DNA from: an uncultured Erysipelotrichaceae bacterium
GTDB lineage: Bacteria; Bacillota_I; Bacilli_A; Erysipelotrichales; Erysipelotrichaceae
Length of the DNA: 57,189 nucleotides
NCBI GenBank assembly: GCA_934675465.1
Contig: CAKUQM010000008.1
Coordinates: forward strand, 1 to 57,189
Reading direction: 5' to 3'
Made by a program: the position numbers and the translations under genes. Of the stretch, positions 1 through 7,320 are shown piece by piece. Under the pieces are notes generated by a model. The model searched no databases. It saw only the letters and a program-made list of their open reading frames with translations, and had not been told where the DNA came from. The first letter of the stretch is position 1; each line of letters begins with the position of its first letter.

Positions 1-303
1 TATTATTATTCAGACCCCCAAGTTTGTCCCCCGGTTTAAACCCCCAAGTTACAAACCCCCAGAAAATTTGATTAGCCGGTAGTTTCCCTACCAACGATTG
101 TGGCTTTATCATCTATATTCATCCCTAAGTAGTCCATTACTACTAAGAATTTCTCCCCACACATTTGACTTTATCCCCATTTCATCTATGTGCCTTAGTA
201 GTCGAAACCGTAGTATTCATGCGGGTTTGATCCACATTTTGCCCTGTGTTGCCCCACTTTGCAGAACTCTGCATTATAGTAAAGCTGGAGTGCCATGACA
301 TAA
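1..303. mobile_element. Probable end of a mobile element (non-coding)
   Basis: No credible gene is seen here. Bases 14-24 and 40-50 are direct copies of ACCCCCAAGTT 26 bp apart, with further C-runs at 27-31 and 56-60; on the other strand these are G5 tracts. Repeated short motifs at an edge, base composition much richer in C-runs than the rest of the window, and an abrupt change at about 303 where a toxin-gene remnant stops all suggest the terminal region of an insertion element that cut the neighbouring gene. On the minus strand a 34-codon open frame (about 190-292) ends here and is probably a remnant. The family cannot be named from this fragment. Confidence 0.4.
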
Positions 304-366
304 AAGATTTTCTGCATCTACAGCACTGTATCCTTTATCACGAATTATATTTATTTCTTTTTCTAA
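304..366 (-). pseudogene. Truncated AbiEii-like toxin remnant
   Basis: Directly after the antitoxin stop, the minus strand reads INLEKEINIIRDKGYSAVDA followed by ENL. This resembles the N-terminus of AbiEii/AbiGii nucleotidyltransferase toxins, which often open with an 'EKGYS.ANAE' stretch. The similarity stops at about 304 where the putative mobile-element sequence begins, and no ATG, GTG or TTG start remains in frame because a stop codon lies just upstream. The nucleotidyltransferase catalytic region is absent, so no toxin can be made from this locus. The identification rests on about 22 residues and on position next to an AbiEi-like gene. Confidence 0.45.
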
Positions 367-367
367 A

Positions 368-916
368 TTAATTTACAAAAACCTCCAGTTGAATAGCATC
401 GCTAATTGCTTCGCCATTTTTAAAATTTTCAGCATATTCTTCTATCGCAAGGAAGTCTAGTTGAAAAATCAATCTTCTATAATTATTAATTATCTCTTTA
501 TACAAATCAAAAGGTATTCTACTTTTTAAACGAATCAAGTCAACCAACAATCTTTCCTTTGTAGGCACTCTTATCATTACACCATCATATTCTAATCGAG
601 TGAGCTCCTGTTCAAAAAGATTATCTTTCATAAAAAACTGTTTAACATTCTTATCCTTGATTCTTGCGTGATTTCTTCTAGTAGCTAAATTATATTCTGT
701 AGGTATATAGTCAGTTAAATCATAATAGAAGCATGCACTGACTCCAGTAAAAATAGCATCCGGATACTTAAAAGAAATCAATTCTAATTCAGAATAATGT
801 TCTTTATCAGAATAAACACCCTTTTCAATCTTAAATAATCTATTCTCAGCCAGTTCTTTCTTAATTTGATAATCAGAACCGTATTTATCTAAACATTCCT
901 TATACGAAAACAACAT
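368..916 (-). CDS. AbiEi-family antitoxin-like transcription factor (orphan)
   Basis: 182 aa. The N-terminus (about 1-60) looks like the winged-helix AbiEi antitoxin domain: a short basic recognition segment with 'LFKIEKGVYSD' matches the family pattern of 'l.ri.rGvY'. Residues 60-180 match the C-terminal AbiEi domain, which neutralises the cognate AbiEii nucleotidyltransferase toxin. In type IV toxin-antitoxin systems AbiEi also represses its own promoter. A good ribosome site (TAGGAGATTG) precedes the ATG, and a long inverted repeat overlaps the promoter. The usual toxin gene should follow; here only a stub remains, so this is an orphan, possibly kept as a regulator or as protection against an incoming toxin. 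Confidence 0.75.
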   Translation of the reverse strand: MLFSYKECLDKYGSDYQIKKELAENRLFKIEKGVYSDKEHYSELELISFKYPDAIFTGVSACFYYDLTDYIPTEYNLATRRNHARIKDKNVKQFFMKDNLFEQELTRLEYDGVMIRVPTKERLLVDLIRLKSRIPFDLYKEIINNYRRLIFQLDFLAIEEYAENFKNGEAISDAIQLEVFVN

Positions 917-933
917 ATCAATCTCCTATTAAA

Positions 934-972
934 GTAATTATACACATGAATTCGTATCGTGTGTATAATTAC
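934..972 (-). promoter_or_regulatory. Palindromic operator over the AbiEi promoter
   Basis: A perfect 13-bp inverted repeat, GTAATTATACACA, has arms at 934-946 and 960-972 with a 13-nt centre. The inner arm contains the minus-strand -10 box TATAAT (937-942), and the outer arm covers the -35 position (960-965, TACACA) at a 17-bp spacing. This arrangement is what autorepression by AbiEi, known to bind inverted repeats in its own promoter, would require. The outer arm carries an equivalent TATAAT pointing the other way. Confidence 0.75.
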
Positions 973-1054
973 TTAAATTTTAAAGCTAAGTCATACTATT
1001 TCTCCTTTCATATCTTTATTGACAATAAAAGAAGAAATTCCTACACCAAACTGT

Positions 1055-1084
1055 AAAAAAGAGCAATCGCATAAGCAATTACTC
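1055..1084 (-). terminator. Rho-independent terminator of the MFS gene
   Basis: On the minus strand GAGTAATTGC and GCGATTGCTC pair around a TTAT loop and are followed by six T. The stem begins at the last codon of the transporter, so its stop codon lies inside the hairpin. Confidence 0.8.
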
Positions 1085-2224
1085 AAATATTTTCTTATTA
1101 GTTAACACAATTATTAATGCCGCCACACTTATCATGGTACCCAATAGATACAAGTTAAAAGTACCAAAATATTTCATCATAAAGCCAAATGTTTGCGACA
1201 AAACAGCTTGATAAATCATATTAAAAGTTTGAAGTAAAGTTAGTGCTCTTGCGATACTTGCTCCACCATAGGTTTTATTAAGATACTCGATATTACCAAC
1301 GATTGCACTAATTGCTAAAACACCATGCAAAGACTGTGCCAAAATAAAGACATAAATATTTCTTGTAAGAAAACATATTAGACATCTTAATACAACTGAA
1401 ATACATGAAATGATAAAGGCTCTATGATAGCCAACTTTCTTGATAAAAGCACTTCCATTATTAACTACATATAATTCCGGAATAACCATAATGAAGGTCG
1501 CAATACCAATCATATTATCACTACAATGTAATGTTTCGGTTATATGAATACCCGCAAAAGTAGTCAAGGTATCTACTGTTGTGTTTGTAAATAAAGTAAC
1601 CAAAACAATCACCAAAAATCTTTTATCCTTTAAAATGCTCTTGGTATTGGTATCTTCTTTTATTGCTTCTTTAGAAACACTTTCATTTTTAGGCAAAGTA
1701 GTAATAATTACACAACACAACAACAAAGATAAGATATAGAAGAAAACATAAGGACCACTATATCCTAGTTTATTCATAATTATCGCAATAAAAGTACTAC
1801 CTACAATATAGCCAAAAGAACCATATGATCTAAGTTGATTAAAGCTCATCTTATATTTATTACAATATTCAACACTTAAACTATCACATATGCTTCCTAA
1901 ATCTGTCTTAAAGATATAGATACAAACAGATAAAAGACAAAGCAATGGGAAGATACTTTGATGACTCCACAAGAATACGCTCAAAGCCGAAAAGAAACAC
2001 AATATTGATAAAATTCTTCTATTAGAATACTTACCAGCCAAGATGCCCCATAAAGGAATAAAAGCCATCGATACAATAACACTAATAGATGAAATAAAGC
2101 CAATCTTAACCCCATCTAAACCTAAACGAGAATAATAAACATTCGCATATGGGAAAAAGACACCATATGAGATGTATAAGAATAAATATAATAATTTAAA
2201 TTTGTTGTTGATGGTCTTGTTCAT
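1079..2224 (-). CDS. MFS transporter
   Basis: 381 aa, almost entirely hydrophobic, with about 12 predicted membrane helices. Layout matches the MFS_1-like group that includes the sugar and nucleoside H+ symporters: N-terminal six helices, a charged cytoplasmic loop around residues 180-200 (PKNESVSKEAIKEDTNTK), then six more. The short inter-helix motif 'GKYSNRR' (about 64-70) fits the family's loop 2-3 signature. It should act in the cytoplasmic membrane as a secondary carrier; the substrate cannot be told. No clear Shine-Dalgarno precedes the ATG; TATACT lies about 17 nt upstream. Single-gene unit with its own terminator, between an orphan antitoxin and decayed genes, so probably accessory. 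Confidence 0.8.
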   Translation of the reverse strand: MNKTINNKFKLLYLFLYISYGVFFPYANVYYSRLGLDGVKIGFISSISVIVSMAFIPLWGILAGKYSNRRILSILCFFSALSVFLWSHQSIFPLLCLLSVCIYIFKTDLGSICDSLSVEYCNKYKMSFNQLRSYGSFGYIVGSTFIAIIMNKLGYSGPYVFFYILSLLLCCVIITTLPKNESVSKEAIKEDTNTKSILKDKRFLVIVLVTLFTNTTVDTLTTFAGIHITETLHCSDNMIGIATFIMVIPELYVVNNGSAFIKKVGYHRAFIISCISVVLRCLICFLTRNIYVFILAQSLHGVLAISAIVGNIEYLNKTYGGASIARALTLLQTFNMIYQAVLSQTFGFMMKYFGTFNLYLLGTMISVAALIIVLTNKKIFE

Positions 2225-2252
2225 AATTAAACATCTATTAAAGTATATTACA

Positions 2253-2440
2253 TTATCGATTATTTTTTAATAATTCCTTATAGAATTTAACAACCAAGCC
2301 TAACTTATCAATCGAAAAATTTTCATCATCATTATGAACACTAGCATATTGTTTTTTATCAATATCAATAGGCGCAAACCTAATTACCGCATCAGATAAA
2401 TCATTAAAAAGACCTACCGCAAAATATGGTAAACAAGGTT
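2253..2440 (-). pseudogene. C-terminal remnant of an M20-family peptidase
   Basis: The minus strand, ending in TAA at 2253-2255, translates to a tail containing PYFAVGLFNDLSDAVIRFAP, then SVHNDDENFSIDKLGLVVKF and YKELLKNNR. This resembles the end of M20/M25/M40 metallopeptidases such as Gly-X carboxypeptidases, where 'DNVYRFAP' is followed by 'VHG.DE.isvd.l...v.FY..l'. The metal-binding segment normally just before 'LSD.V.RF' (GGTDARHY) is missing, and no start codon or upstream half is present. A decayed gene rather than a small functional one. Confidence 0.6.
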
Positions 2441-2680
2441 CTCTTTAAACCTTTTAAACTCTTGGTGCCACCCTTTTTAACTAAATCATTGCCTTGAGAT
2501 AGACCACATCTTTTAATTGCTCTACCACCAAATACAAGAAAATTTAAGCCTTCTTACAAGCCTCATCAGTCAATAAATACAACCAAAAAGTACGGTGTTT
2601 TAACAATTCTCTGATCTTCACTACGAAAGGATTTTTAATCTTCACTTCTTTCACTACTTTTGTCACAATACACTCTTACA
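2441..2680 (-). pseudogene. Degraded coding remnants, family not recognised
   Basis: Two protein-like stretches in different minus-strand frames fill this gap: one of about 40 codons contains PFVVKIRELLKHRTFWLYLL and ends in a stop near 2547; the other contains LVFGGRAIKRCGLSQGNDLV and runs on into the M20 remnant. Codon use looks like real genes, but stops and frame changes separate them and neither has a convincing start with a ribosome site. I do not recognise the family. Together with the neighbouring M20 tail this makes about 430 bp of decaying sequence. Confidence 0.4.
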
Positions 2681-2692
2681 ATTATTTATTAA

Positions 2693-2719
2693 GTAAATAA
2701 AAAGTGAAATCAATCACTT
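2693..2719 (-). terminator. Rho-independent terminator of the YjbR-like gene
   Basis: AAGTGA and TCACTT (minus-strand reading) pair around a short loop and are followed by TTTTTATTT, nine bases downstream of the YjbR-like stop codon. Confidence 0.7.
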
Positions 2720-2728
2720 CTTTAATGC

Positions 2729-3394
2729 CTATATTGTACCATGTTTACTAACTAGTTTATAGCTATTGTCAATTAATTCACTAATTAAATCGTCGCTTAA
2801 AGTATCATCTAAAACAATTGATATCCATGACTTCTTGTTCATATGATAGGCTTCATAAATACCTTCTATCTTTAGCAAATTATCCTTATCGTTTGGATTA
2901 ATCTTAACATTGATAACTTCAATTAAACCAGATTTATTCTTATCAATCTTATTAAACGGGATATCCATTAAGATACCAAACCACTTATTATCTTTGTTTC
3001 GATATACACCATGATAAGGACTGCTTTTAAATGGGAAATCAGGACTTACACTATACTTTTTATAAATAAATTCATTAATTCTATTAGCTTGATCAAAGAT
3101 ATAAGTTCTTTTTGTACAAGTCTTATCTCTTATATCCAAGAGTATCCTTTCGTATTCACTTCTAATCTTTAGATTAAATTCACCACTTCTTTCGATTCTA
3201 AAATTGGCATATTCCTCATCAAAAGATAAGTCGATAATCTTGCCCGTAATATTTTTATCAACATAAGTAATAATTACTTTAAAAGTATTATCCAATATAT
3301 CAACAGTATAAACGTAATCACTATTAAAATCATATTCTAACAGTTTATTTTCATCAATCAAGTAGCGATTAAAGATTGTTTCTTCTATTGTCAT
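2729..3394 (-). CDS. MmcQ/YjbR family DNA-binding-like protein
   Basis: 221 aa from the ATG at 3394; an in-frame TTG at 3406 would add four residues. The C-terminal half (about 110-221) has the YjbR fold pattern: 'Fpfks.pyhGVyRn..nKWFGIlMdip' followed by 'vinvKinp.....l...egiyeAYHMNKKsWisIvLdd.l...li..li..Sy.lv'. Proteins of this fold resemble the CyaY/double-wing DNA-binding fold, but a role is not established. The N-terminal 100 residues are an extra charged domain also found in longer members. It overlaps the upstream exonuclease gene by 4 bp, so the two are probably co-translated; the shared function is unknown. Confidence 0.7.
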   Translation of the reverse strand: MTIEETIFNRYLIDENKLLEYDFNSDYVYTVDILDNTFKVIITYVDKNITGKIIDLSFDEEYANFRIERSGEFNLKIRSEYERILLDIRDKTCTKRTYIFDQANRINEFIYKKYSVSPDFPFKSSPYHGVYRNKDNKWFGILMDIPFNKIDKNKSGLIEVINVKINPNDKDNLLKIEGIYEAYHMNKKSWISIVLDDTLSDDLISELIDNSYKLVSKHGTI

Positions 3395-3924
3395 AATAAT
3401 TTGCAAGTCCTTATAAATTTACTAGTATCAACACCACTTTCTAGATATCTTAACAAGATATTAGCGCAAGCATTACTATCACTATCAGCTCTATGATGAT
3501 TTAAACAAATATCATAATAATCGCACAAATCATTAAGCTTATGACTAATACCAGGTAAAAGCACTCTGCCCATTTGAACTGTACAAATATAATGTACATA
3601 AGATTTCCAATCAATGTGATAAAAAGCTAAACACTTCTTTAAGACATTCATATCGAATGTTGCGTTATGTGCTACTATCATGCCACTACTAAATAAGGGC
3701 TCTATATTTTCCCAAAGTAAATCAAAAGAAGGTGCATTAGCTACCATAAATTCATCAATACCAGTTAACCTTTTATTGAATGAATCAAAATATGTCTCAG
3801 GATTTACTAACGAATAGAAAGAATCAACTATCCTATCATCTTCTATAATCGTGATACCAATGGCACTCATACGATCATTTAAGTGATTAGGGGTTTCTAC
3901 ATCAAATACAATAAAACGATTCAA
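3391..3924 (-). CDS. DEDDh 3'-5' exonuclease (DnaQ/epsilon-like)
   Basis: 177 aa from a TTG start. I prefer TTG at 3924 over GTG at 3933 because AGAGGTG sits at the proper distance from TTG and overlaps the GTG itself. Exonuclease motifs are in order: ExoI FDVETPN (Asp and Glu metal ligands), ExoII AHNATFDMNVL, ExoIII 'HHRADSDSNACANILLRYL' with the catalytic His and Asp. Length is that of stand-alone single-domain DnaQ-like nucleases. It could trim DNA or RNA ends; the substrate is unknown. A TATAAT box lies upstream of the ribosome site. Followed with 4-bp overlap by the YjbR-like gene. Confidence 0.8.
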   Translation of the reverse strand: MNRFIVFDVETPNHLNDRMSAIGITIIEDDRIVDSFYSLVNPETYFDSFNKRLTGIDEFMVANAPSFDLLWENIEPLFSSGMIVAHNATFDMNVLKKCLAFYHIDWKSYVHYICTVQMGRVLLPGISHKLNDLCDYYDICLNHHRADSDSNACANILLRYLESGVDTSKFIRTCKLL

Positions 3925-3952
3925 AAAAATCACCTCTAATAAAATTATAAAA

Positions 3953-3980
3953 CCAAAATAAAAAACTTCTTAACGAAGCT
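3953..3980 (-). terminator. Weak terminator downstream of yneF
   Basis: A short GCTTC/GAAGT stem with a five-base loop is followed by TTTTTTATTTT on the minus strand, just after the yneF stop. The stem is only about 5 bp, so efficiency is doubtful. Confidence 0.5.
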
Positions 3981-3982
3981 TC

Positions 3983-4186
3983 TTATTGTCCCATAGATTT
4001 CATGATTGCACGAATTTGTGCCTCAGAAGGTTTTCTACCCATTTGAGAGTACATTGCACGAATCATCTTTTCGTTGATTGGTGGATTTTCTTTGATTTGT
4101 TTCTCAAAGTAGTGTCTAGTAATAAAGAAACCAGCAACACCGCCAATCACAAGGCCTAGAACCAAATAACCAATTGATTGCCACAT
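3983..4186 (-). CDS. yneF: YneF family (UPF0154) small membrane protein
   Basis: 67 aa. The open frame extends upstream through the 6S RNA, but the real start is the ATG at 4186, preceded by AAAAGGAGATTTAAAT. Residues 4-26 form one membrane helix (LVLGLVIGGVAGFFITRHYF), followed by the family signature NPPINEKMIRAMYSQMGRKP and the tail SEAQIRAIMKSMGQ. UPF0154 proteins are found across Bacillota; their role is not established. There is no terminator between the 6S RNA and this gene, so its mRNA probably arises by read-through of the 6S transcript. Confidence 0.9.
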   Translation of the reverse strand: MWQSIGYLVLGLVIGGVAGFFITRHYFEKQIKENPPINEKMIRAMYSQMGRKPSEAQIRAIMKSMGQ

Positions 4187-4217
4187 ATATTTAAATCTCC
4201 TTTTAGTTAACAATTTT

Positions 4218-4369
4218 ATGGCCTGATGAGGTAAATTTCCTGACGAATGGTCAGGTGGGCCAGCTATACTTGCCTTCAGGATCCCCACTTAAAGTAGGCT
4301 TTCAACACCAACAAGTAACGCGCTTAAGGTCCGAGTTAAAAGTGTAGGAATTTAACAGCTCACCAGGCA
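4218..4369 (-). ncRNA. ssrS: 6S RNA
   Basis: The minus-strand RNA starts with GCCUGGUGAG and ends with CUCAUCAGGC, forming a closing stem. The central part has the Gram-positive 6S pattern: UUCCUACA near the 5' side, CUCGGACCUUAAG, then GUUGAAAGCC and GGGAUCCUGAAGGC around the terminal hairpin. A -10 box TATAAT at 4376-4381 sits exactly 6 nt before the predicted 5' end. 6S RNA mimics an open promoter and sequesters housekeeping RNA polymerase holoenzyme. No terminator follows before yneF. Identified from remembered sequence pattern and folding, not from a covariance-model search. Confidence 0.75.
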
Positions 4370-4400
4370 TTTTTAATTATATACAAGTCAAAGTATAATA

Positions 4401-4976
4401 CTAGTCTTGACTTTCTTGTGCAAATGGTGTTAATAGCTTGCGATAGATATCCTCAAGCTTAGAAACATCCTTATCGGTATAATTGCTGCCACCCCAAGTA
4501 GTACCAATTTGAGAACCTGTAATCTTACCATCAACAATCGTAACTACCTCTGGAGTTTGTAAATCTCTTTCGCCATTCTCATTCTCTGGAATAGTCTCAT
4601 ATAATACCTCATATAAAACGTCATAATTCTCAGTACCCAAAATAGGATAAGCATCTGATTGAGCATCAATATAATAAATATAAACACCCAACTCTTCAGC
4701 AACCTCATTTAGATATTGCATAGCTAATTGACAAGAATGACAACCAGTTCTGCTTAAGACAAAGACACCATAGCCACCCTCATCAACAGTTCTTTTAAGT
4801 TCTGATACAGTAGTACCAACAAACATATGCCCAGATGACTTTAAATTCTCATAACCTGACATATCAGCCTTATAAGTTTCAATCGCAAATTCCTTACTTA
4901 AATCGGGTTTTTCTTGTTTATTAGTACAGCCAAACAGTACAAGACAAATTAATAATATACTCAATACTTTTTTCAT
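4401..4976 (-). CDS. Thioredoxin-like lipoprotein
   Basis: 191 aa. Residues 1-17 are a lipoprotein signal peptide (MKKVLSILLICLVLFGC); Cys17 is the expected lipidation site after the LFG lipobox. A thioredoxin-fold core follows, with 'GYGVFVLSRTGCHSCQLAMQYL': the CHSC motif (about residues 79-82) is a redox-active CxxC. A later 'TPEVVTIVDGKITGSQIG' matches the cis-proline strand of the fold. It should be anchored outside the membrane and act on thiols or disulfides of surface proteins; the partner is unknown. Its ATG overlaps the pfkB-like stop codon (TAATG), indicating translational coupling with that kinase. Confidence 0.8.
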   Translation of the reverse strand: MKKVLSILLICLVLFGCTNKQEKPDLSKEFAIETYKADMSGYENLKSSGHMFVGTTVSELKRTVDEGGYGVFVLSRTGCHSCQLAMQYLNEVAEELGVYIYYIDAQSDAYPILGTENYDVLYEVLYETIPENENGERDLQTPEVVTIVDGKITGSQIGTTWGGSNYTDKDVSKLEDIYRKLLTPFAQESQD

Positions 4977-5863
4977 TAATAATCGATCCTTTCAATCTTT
5001 AAATCTTTATAGATTTTTTCTATCTGATCAAAATCCACTTCTTCATCTAACATTGAAACACCGCCCGCAATCGCATTACCATAACCAAAAAATTCAAGCG
5101 GATTAGCACCCTTTAGTTTTGACCATAAGATGCCTGCAATCATACCATCATTAGAACCGATTTGTAAATCTTTGGTATTTTCACATACATAGTAGCCACA
5201 AGAATCAAACAAATAACTCTTTGTATGAGCACTTGAAAACAAGAAATATTGAGCACCCTTTTCAATATATTCCCTACCAGTCTTAACGATATCTTCCTTT
5301 GAAGTACCAATATCATTATTATCCATCTTAACTAAGAATGGCTTATATGCACTTACCTTAGAAGTAATATAATCATCTGTATCCAAAATAACCTTAACAT
5401 TATTATCAATCAAATCCTTAATCACATCACACATCTTATCAGCTAGATCTTTTTGAACATTACCACTCATAATCACGAAGTCATTATCATAAATTTGATT
5501 CATTCTGACCTTAAACTTATTAAATTCATCATCGGTAATCTTTGGACCTAAGGCATTTAAAGAAGTAGTCTCTTTGGCCATTAATTTAATATTGATACGA
5601 GTATTATCTTCAATTCTTGTGAATTGAGGTTGAATATTAACATAATCAGACAATAAAGAAATATAGAATTCCTTATTAAAACCACCCAAGAAACCTAGGG
5701 CAACTGATCTAATATTAAGTTTATCTAAAAACTTTGAAACGTTAACGCCCTTTCCTGCTGCATCATAAGTCTCTTCGTAAGATCTGTTTAAAGAACCAAC
5801 TTTAAGGTCCTTTAGTTTCAAATAATAATCCAAAGAAGGATTTGTTGTTATCGTGTAAATCAT
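4976..5863 (-). CDS. PfkB family sugar kinase (1-phosphofructokinase-like)
   Basis: 295 aa from the ATG at 5863; the open frame runs 11 codons further upstream, but those overlap the promoter. The start MIYTITTNPSLDYYLKL and 'YDAAGKGVNVSKFLDKLNI' are typical of 1-phosphofructokinase/tagatose-6-phosphate kinase members of the ribokinase superfamily. The ATP and catalytic signature near residue 240 reads GSNDGMIAGILW where the family usually has GAGDSMVAG; the catalytic Asp is kept but its neighbours differ. Expected reaction: ATP-dependent phosphorylation of a sugar phosphate in the cytoplasm; exact substrate unknown. No PTS or fru regulator lies nearby. The mRNA is predicted to start at the ATG itself. 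Confidence 0.75.
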   Translation of the reverse strand: MIYTITTNPSLDYYLKLKDLKVGSLNRSYEETYDAAGKGVNVSKFLDKLNIRSVALGFLGGFNKEFYISLLSDYVNIQPQFTRIEDNTRINIKLMAKETTSLNALGPKITDDEFNKFKVRMNQIYDNDFVIMSGNVQKDLADKMCDVIKDLIDNNVKVILDTDDYITSKVSAYKPFLVKMDNNDIGTSKEDIVKTGREYIEKGAQYFLFSSAHTKSYLFDSCGYYVCENTKDLQIGSNDGMIAGILWSKLKGANPLEFFGYGNAIAGGVSMLDEEVDFDQIEKIYKDLKIERIDY

Positions 5864-5869
5864 AAAATC

Positions 5870-5879
5870 ATTATATAAT
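5870..5879. promoter_or_regulatory. Symmetric bidirectional promoter core, pfkB-like / murE-like
   Basis: The palindrome ATTATATAAT contains a minus-strand TATAAT (5870-5875) and a plus-strand TATAAT (5874-5879) overlapping by 2 bp. On each side exactly 6 nt separate the -10 box from an ATG (5863 minus, 5886 plus), so both predicted transcripts begin at or next to the start codon. Neither gene has a ribosome binding site. Each -35 region would fall in the other gene's first codons. Confidence 0.75.
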
Positions 5880-5885
5880 ACTAGG

Positions 5886-7301
5886 ATGAAAATCAAAAAT
5901 TTATTTAAAGATTACAACGGAGATGACTTTGAAATAACAGGCCTTTCTACTAACACCAAGACAATACAACCAGGTGATCTTTTCTTATGTATCAAAGGAG
6001 CTACTATCGATCGCCATGATTATATTGATGAAGCTGTTAAAAATGGTGCAGTAGCACTAGTAACCTCAAAGGATGTAAATACAACAGTCCCTTATATCAA
6101 GGTAGATAATGTCAACGAAATCTATGAAACATTATATAGAGACTTCTATGACAATCCTCAAGATAAATTAACTCTAATTGGTGTTACAGGCACTGATGGT
6201 AAAACATCAACCACAACCATCATTCAAGAATTACTAGGAGATGATATCTGTGGTTATATTGGTACTAATGGTTATGCTTGCAGTAAGTTCAATAAAGAAA
6301 CCGATAATACTACCCCGGGTATTGAATCAATCTATAGAATACTTGACGAATTTGTTAAAGCTGGATGTAAGTATGTAGCGATGGAAACAAGTTCTGAGGC
6401 CTTCTATTATGGCAGACTCAAAAACTTCCACTTTAGAGTTGGCGGCCTTACAAACATCGATAAGGAACACTTAAATACGCATAAGACCCTAGAAAACTAT
6501 ATTAATTGTAAGAAGATGTTATTTAAGCAATCTGATATGTCAGTCTTAAACAAGAATGATAAACATTTTGATGAAGTAGTAAAAGATATCACAAATTATA
6601 AAACATACGGTTATAGCGAAGATAATGACCTATATATTAAAGACTATGAGGTTAAACCAAACTGTACTCTAATCACTTATATCATCAACGATGAAGAAGT
6701 GAAAGTTAAATCTCCATTATTAGGCCAATTCAACATTGAAAACCTATCATGCGCCCTACTAATTGGTATGTCTTTAGGCTTTGATTTATATCATCTATTA
6801 AGAAACATTGATAAGTTATCTATCTCAGGAAGAATGAACTCAATTAATTTAGGACAAGACTTTTATGTTCTTGTAGACTATGCTCATACACCAAATGGCC
6901 TAGCTAGATTATTTGAATTTACTAATAAACTAGAAGTAAACAAAAAGATAGTTGTGACTGGTAATGCAGGTGAAAGAGATGCATCTAAACGTAAATATGT
7001 TGGTAAATTATGTGCCGATAATAATGACCATGTAATATTTACCTACGAAGACCCCCGCTATGAAGATCCATATAATGTCGTTAAAGACTTATGTGAACTC
7101 ATCAAAGACAAAACAAACTATGAAACAGTCATTGATCGAGAAGAAGCTATCAATAAAGCTATCAACATGGCCAATAAAAATGATCTTGTCATGATACTTG
7201 GCAAAGGCAGTGAAGATTGGCAAGAAATTAAGGGTGAATTTATTGAATTCAGTGACATTGAAAAAGCTAAACAAGCTATTATGAAAAGGATGAACCATTA
7301 A
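5886..7301 (+). CDS. MurE-like UDP-MurNAc-tripeptide ligase
   Basis: 471 aa with the three Mur ligase domains: N-terminal UDP-binding domain (1-95), central ATPase with P-loop GVTGTDGKTSTT (99-110), and C-terminal domain from about 310 with GRMN and DYAHTP motifs. Mur ligases add an amino acid to the cytoplasmic peptidoglycan precursor; MurE adds residue three. The specificity motif reads EDPRYED (388-394) where meso-diaminopimelate enzymes have DNPRxED and lysine enzymes usually DNPA or DDPN; the Arg is kept, so the amino acid added is unclear. It stands alone, not in a mur/dcw cluster. No ribosome site; -10 box is 6 nt from the ATG. Confidence 0.85.
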   Translation: MKIKNLFKDYNGDDFEITGLSTNTKTIQPGDLFLCIKGATIDRHDYIDEAVKNGAVALVTSKDVNTTVPYIKVDNVNEIYETLYRDFYDNPQDKLTLIGVTGTDGKTSTTTIIQELLGDDICGYIGTNGYACSKFNKETDNTTPGIESIYRILDEFVKAGCKYVAMETSSEAFYYGRLKNFHFRVGGLTNIDKEHLNTHKTLENYINCKKMLFKQSDMSVLNKNDKHFDEVVKDITNYKTYGYSEDNDLYIKDYEVKPNCTLITYIINDEEVKVKSPLLGQFNIENLSCALLIGMSLGFDLYHLLRNIDKLSISGRMNSINLGQDFYVLVDYAHTPNGLARLFEFTNKLEVNKKIVVTGNAGERDASKRKYVGKLCADNNDHVIFTYEDPRYEDPYNVVKDLCELIKDKTNYETVIDREEAINKAINMANKNDLVMILGKGSEDWQEIKGEFIEFSDIEKAKQAIMKRMNH

Positions 7302-7315
7302 GGCTCATCCTTTTT
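7284..7315 (+). terminator. Terminator of the murE-like gene
   Basis: AAAGGATGA and TCATCCTTT pair around the stop codon and are followed by T5. The structure sits between convergent genes and may also serve pheT, whose stop is at 7321. Confidence 0.8.
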
Positions 7316-7320
7316 AACAA

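Noticed and set aside
98..298. 66-codon open frame at the left edge
   Set aside because: No ribosome site, composition unlike the other genes, and it lies in the probable mobile-element end.
4187..4288. N-terminal extension of YneF
   Set aside because: The added 34 codons run through the 6S-like RNA; the ATG at 4186 has a proper ribosome site and gives the family's normal start.
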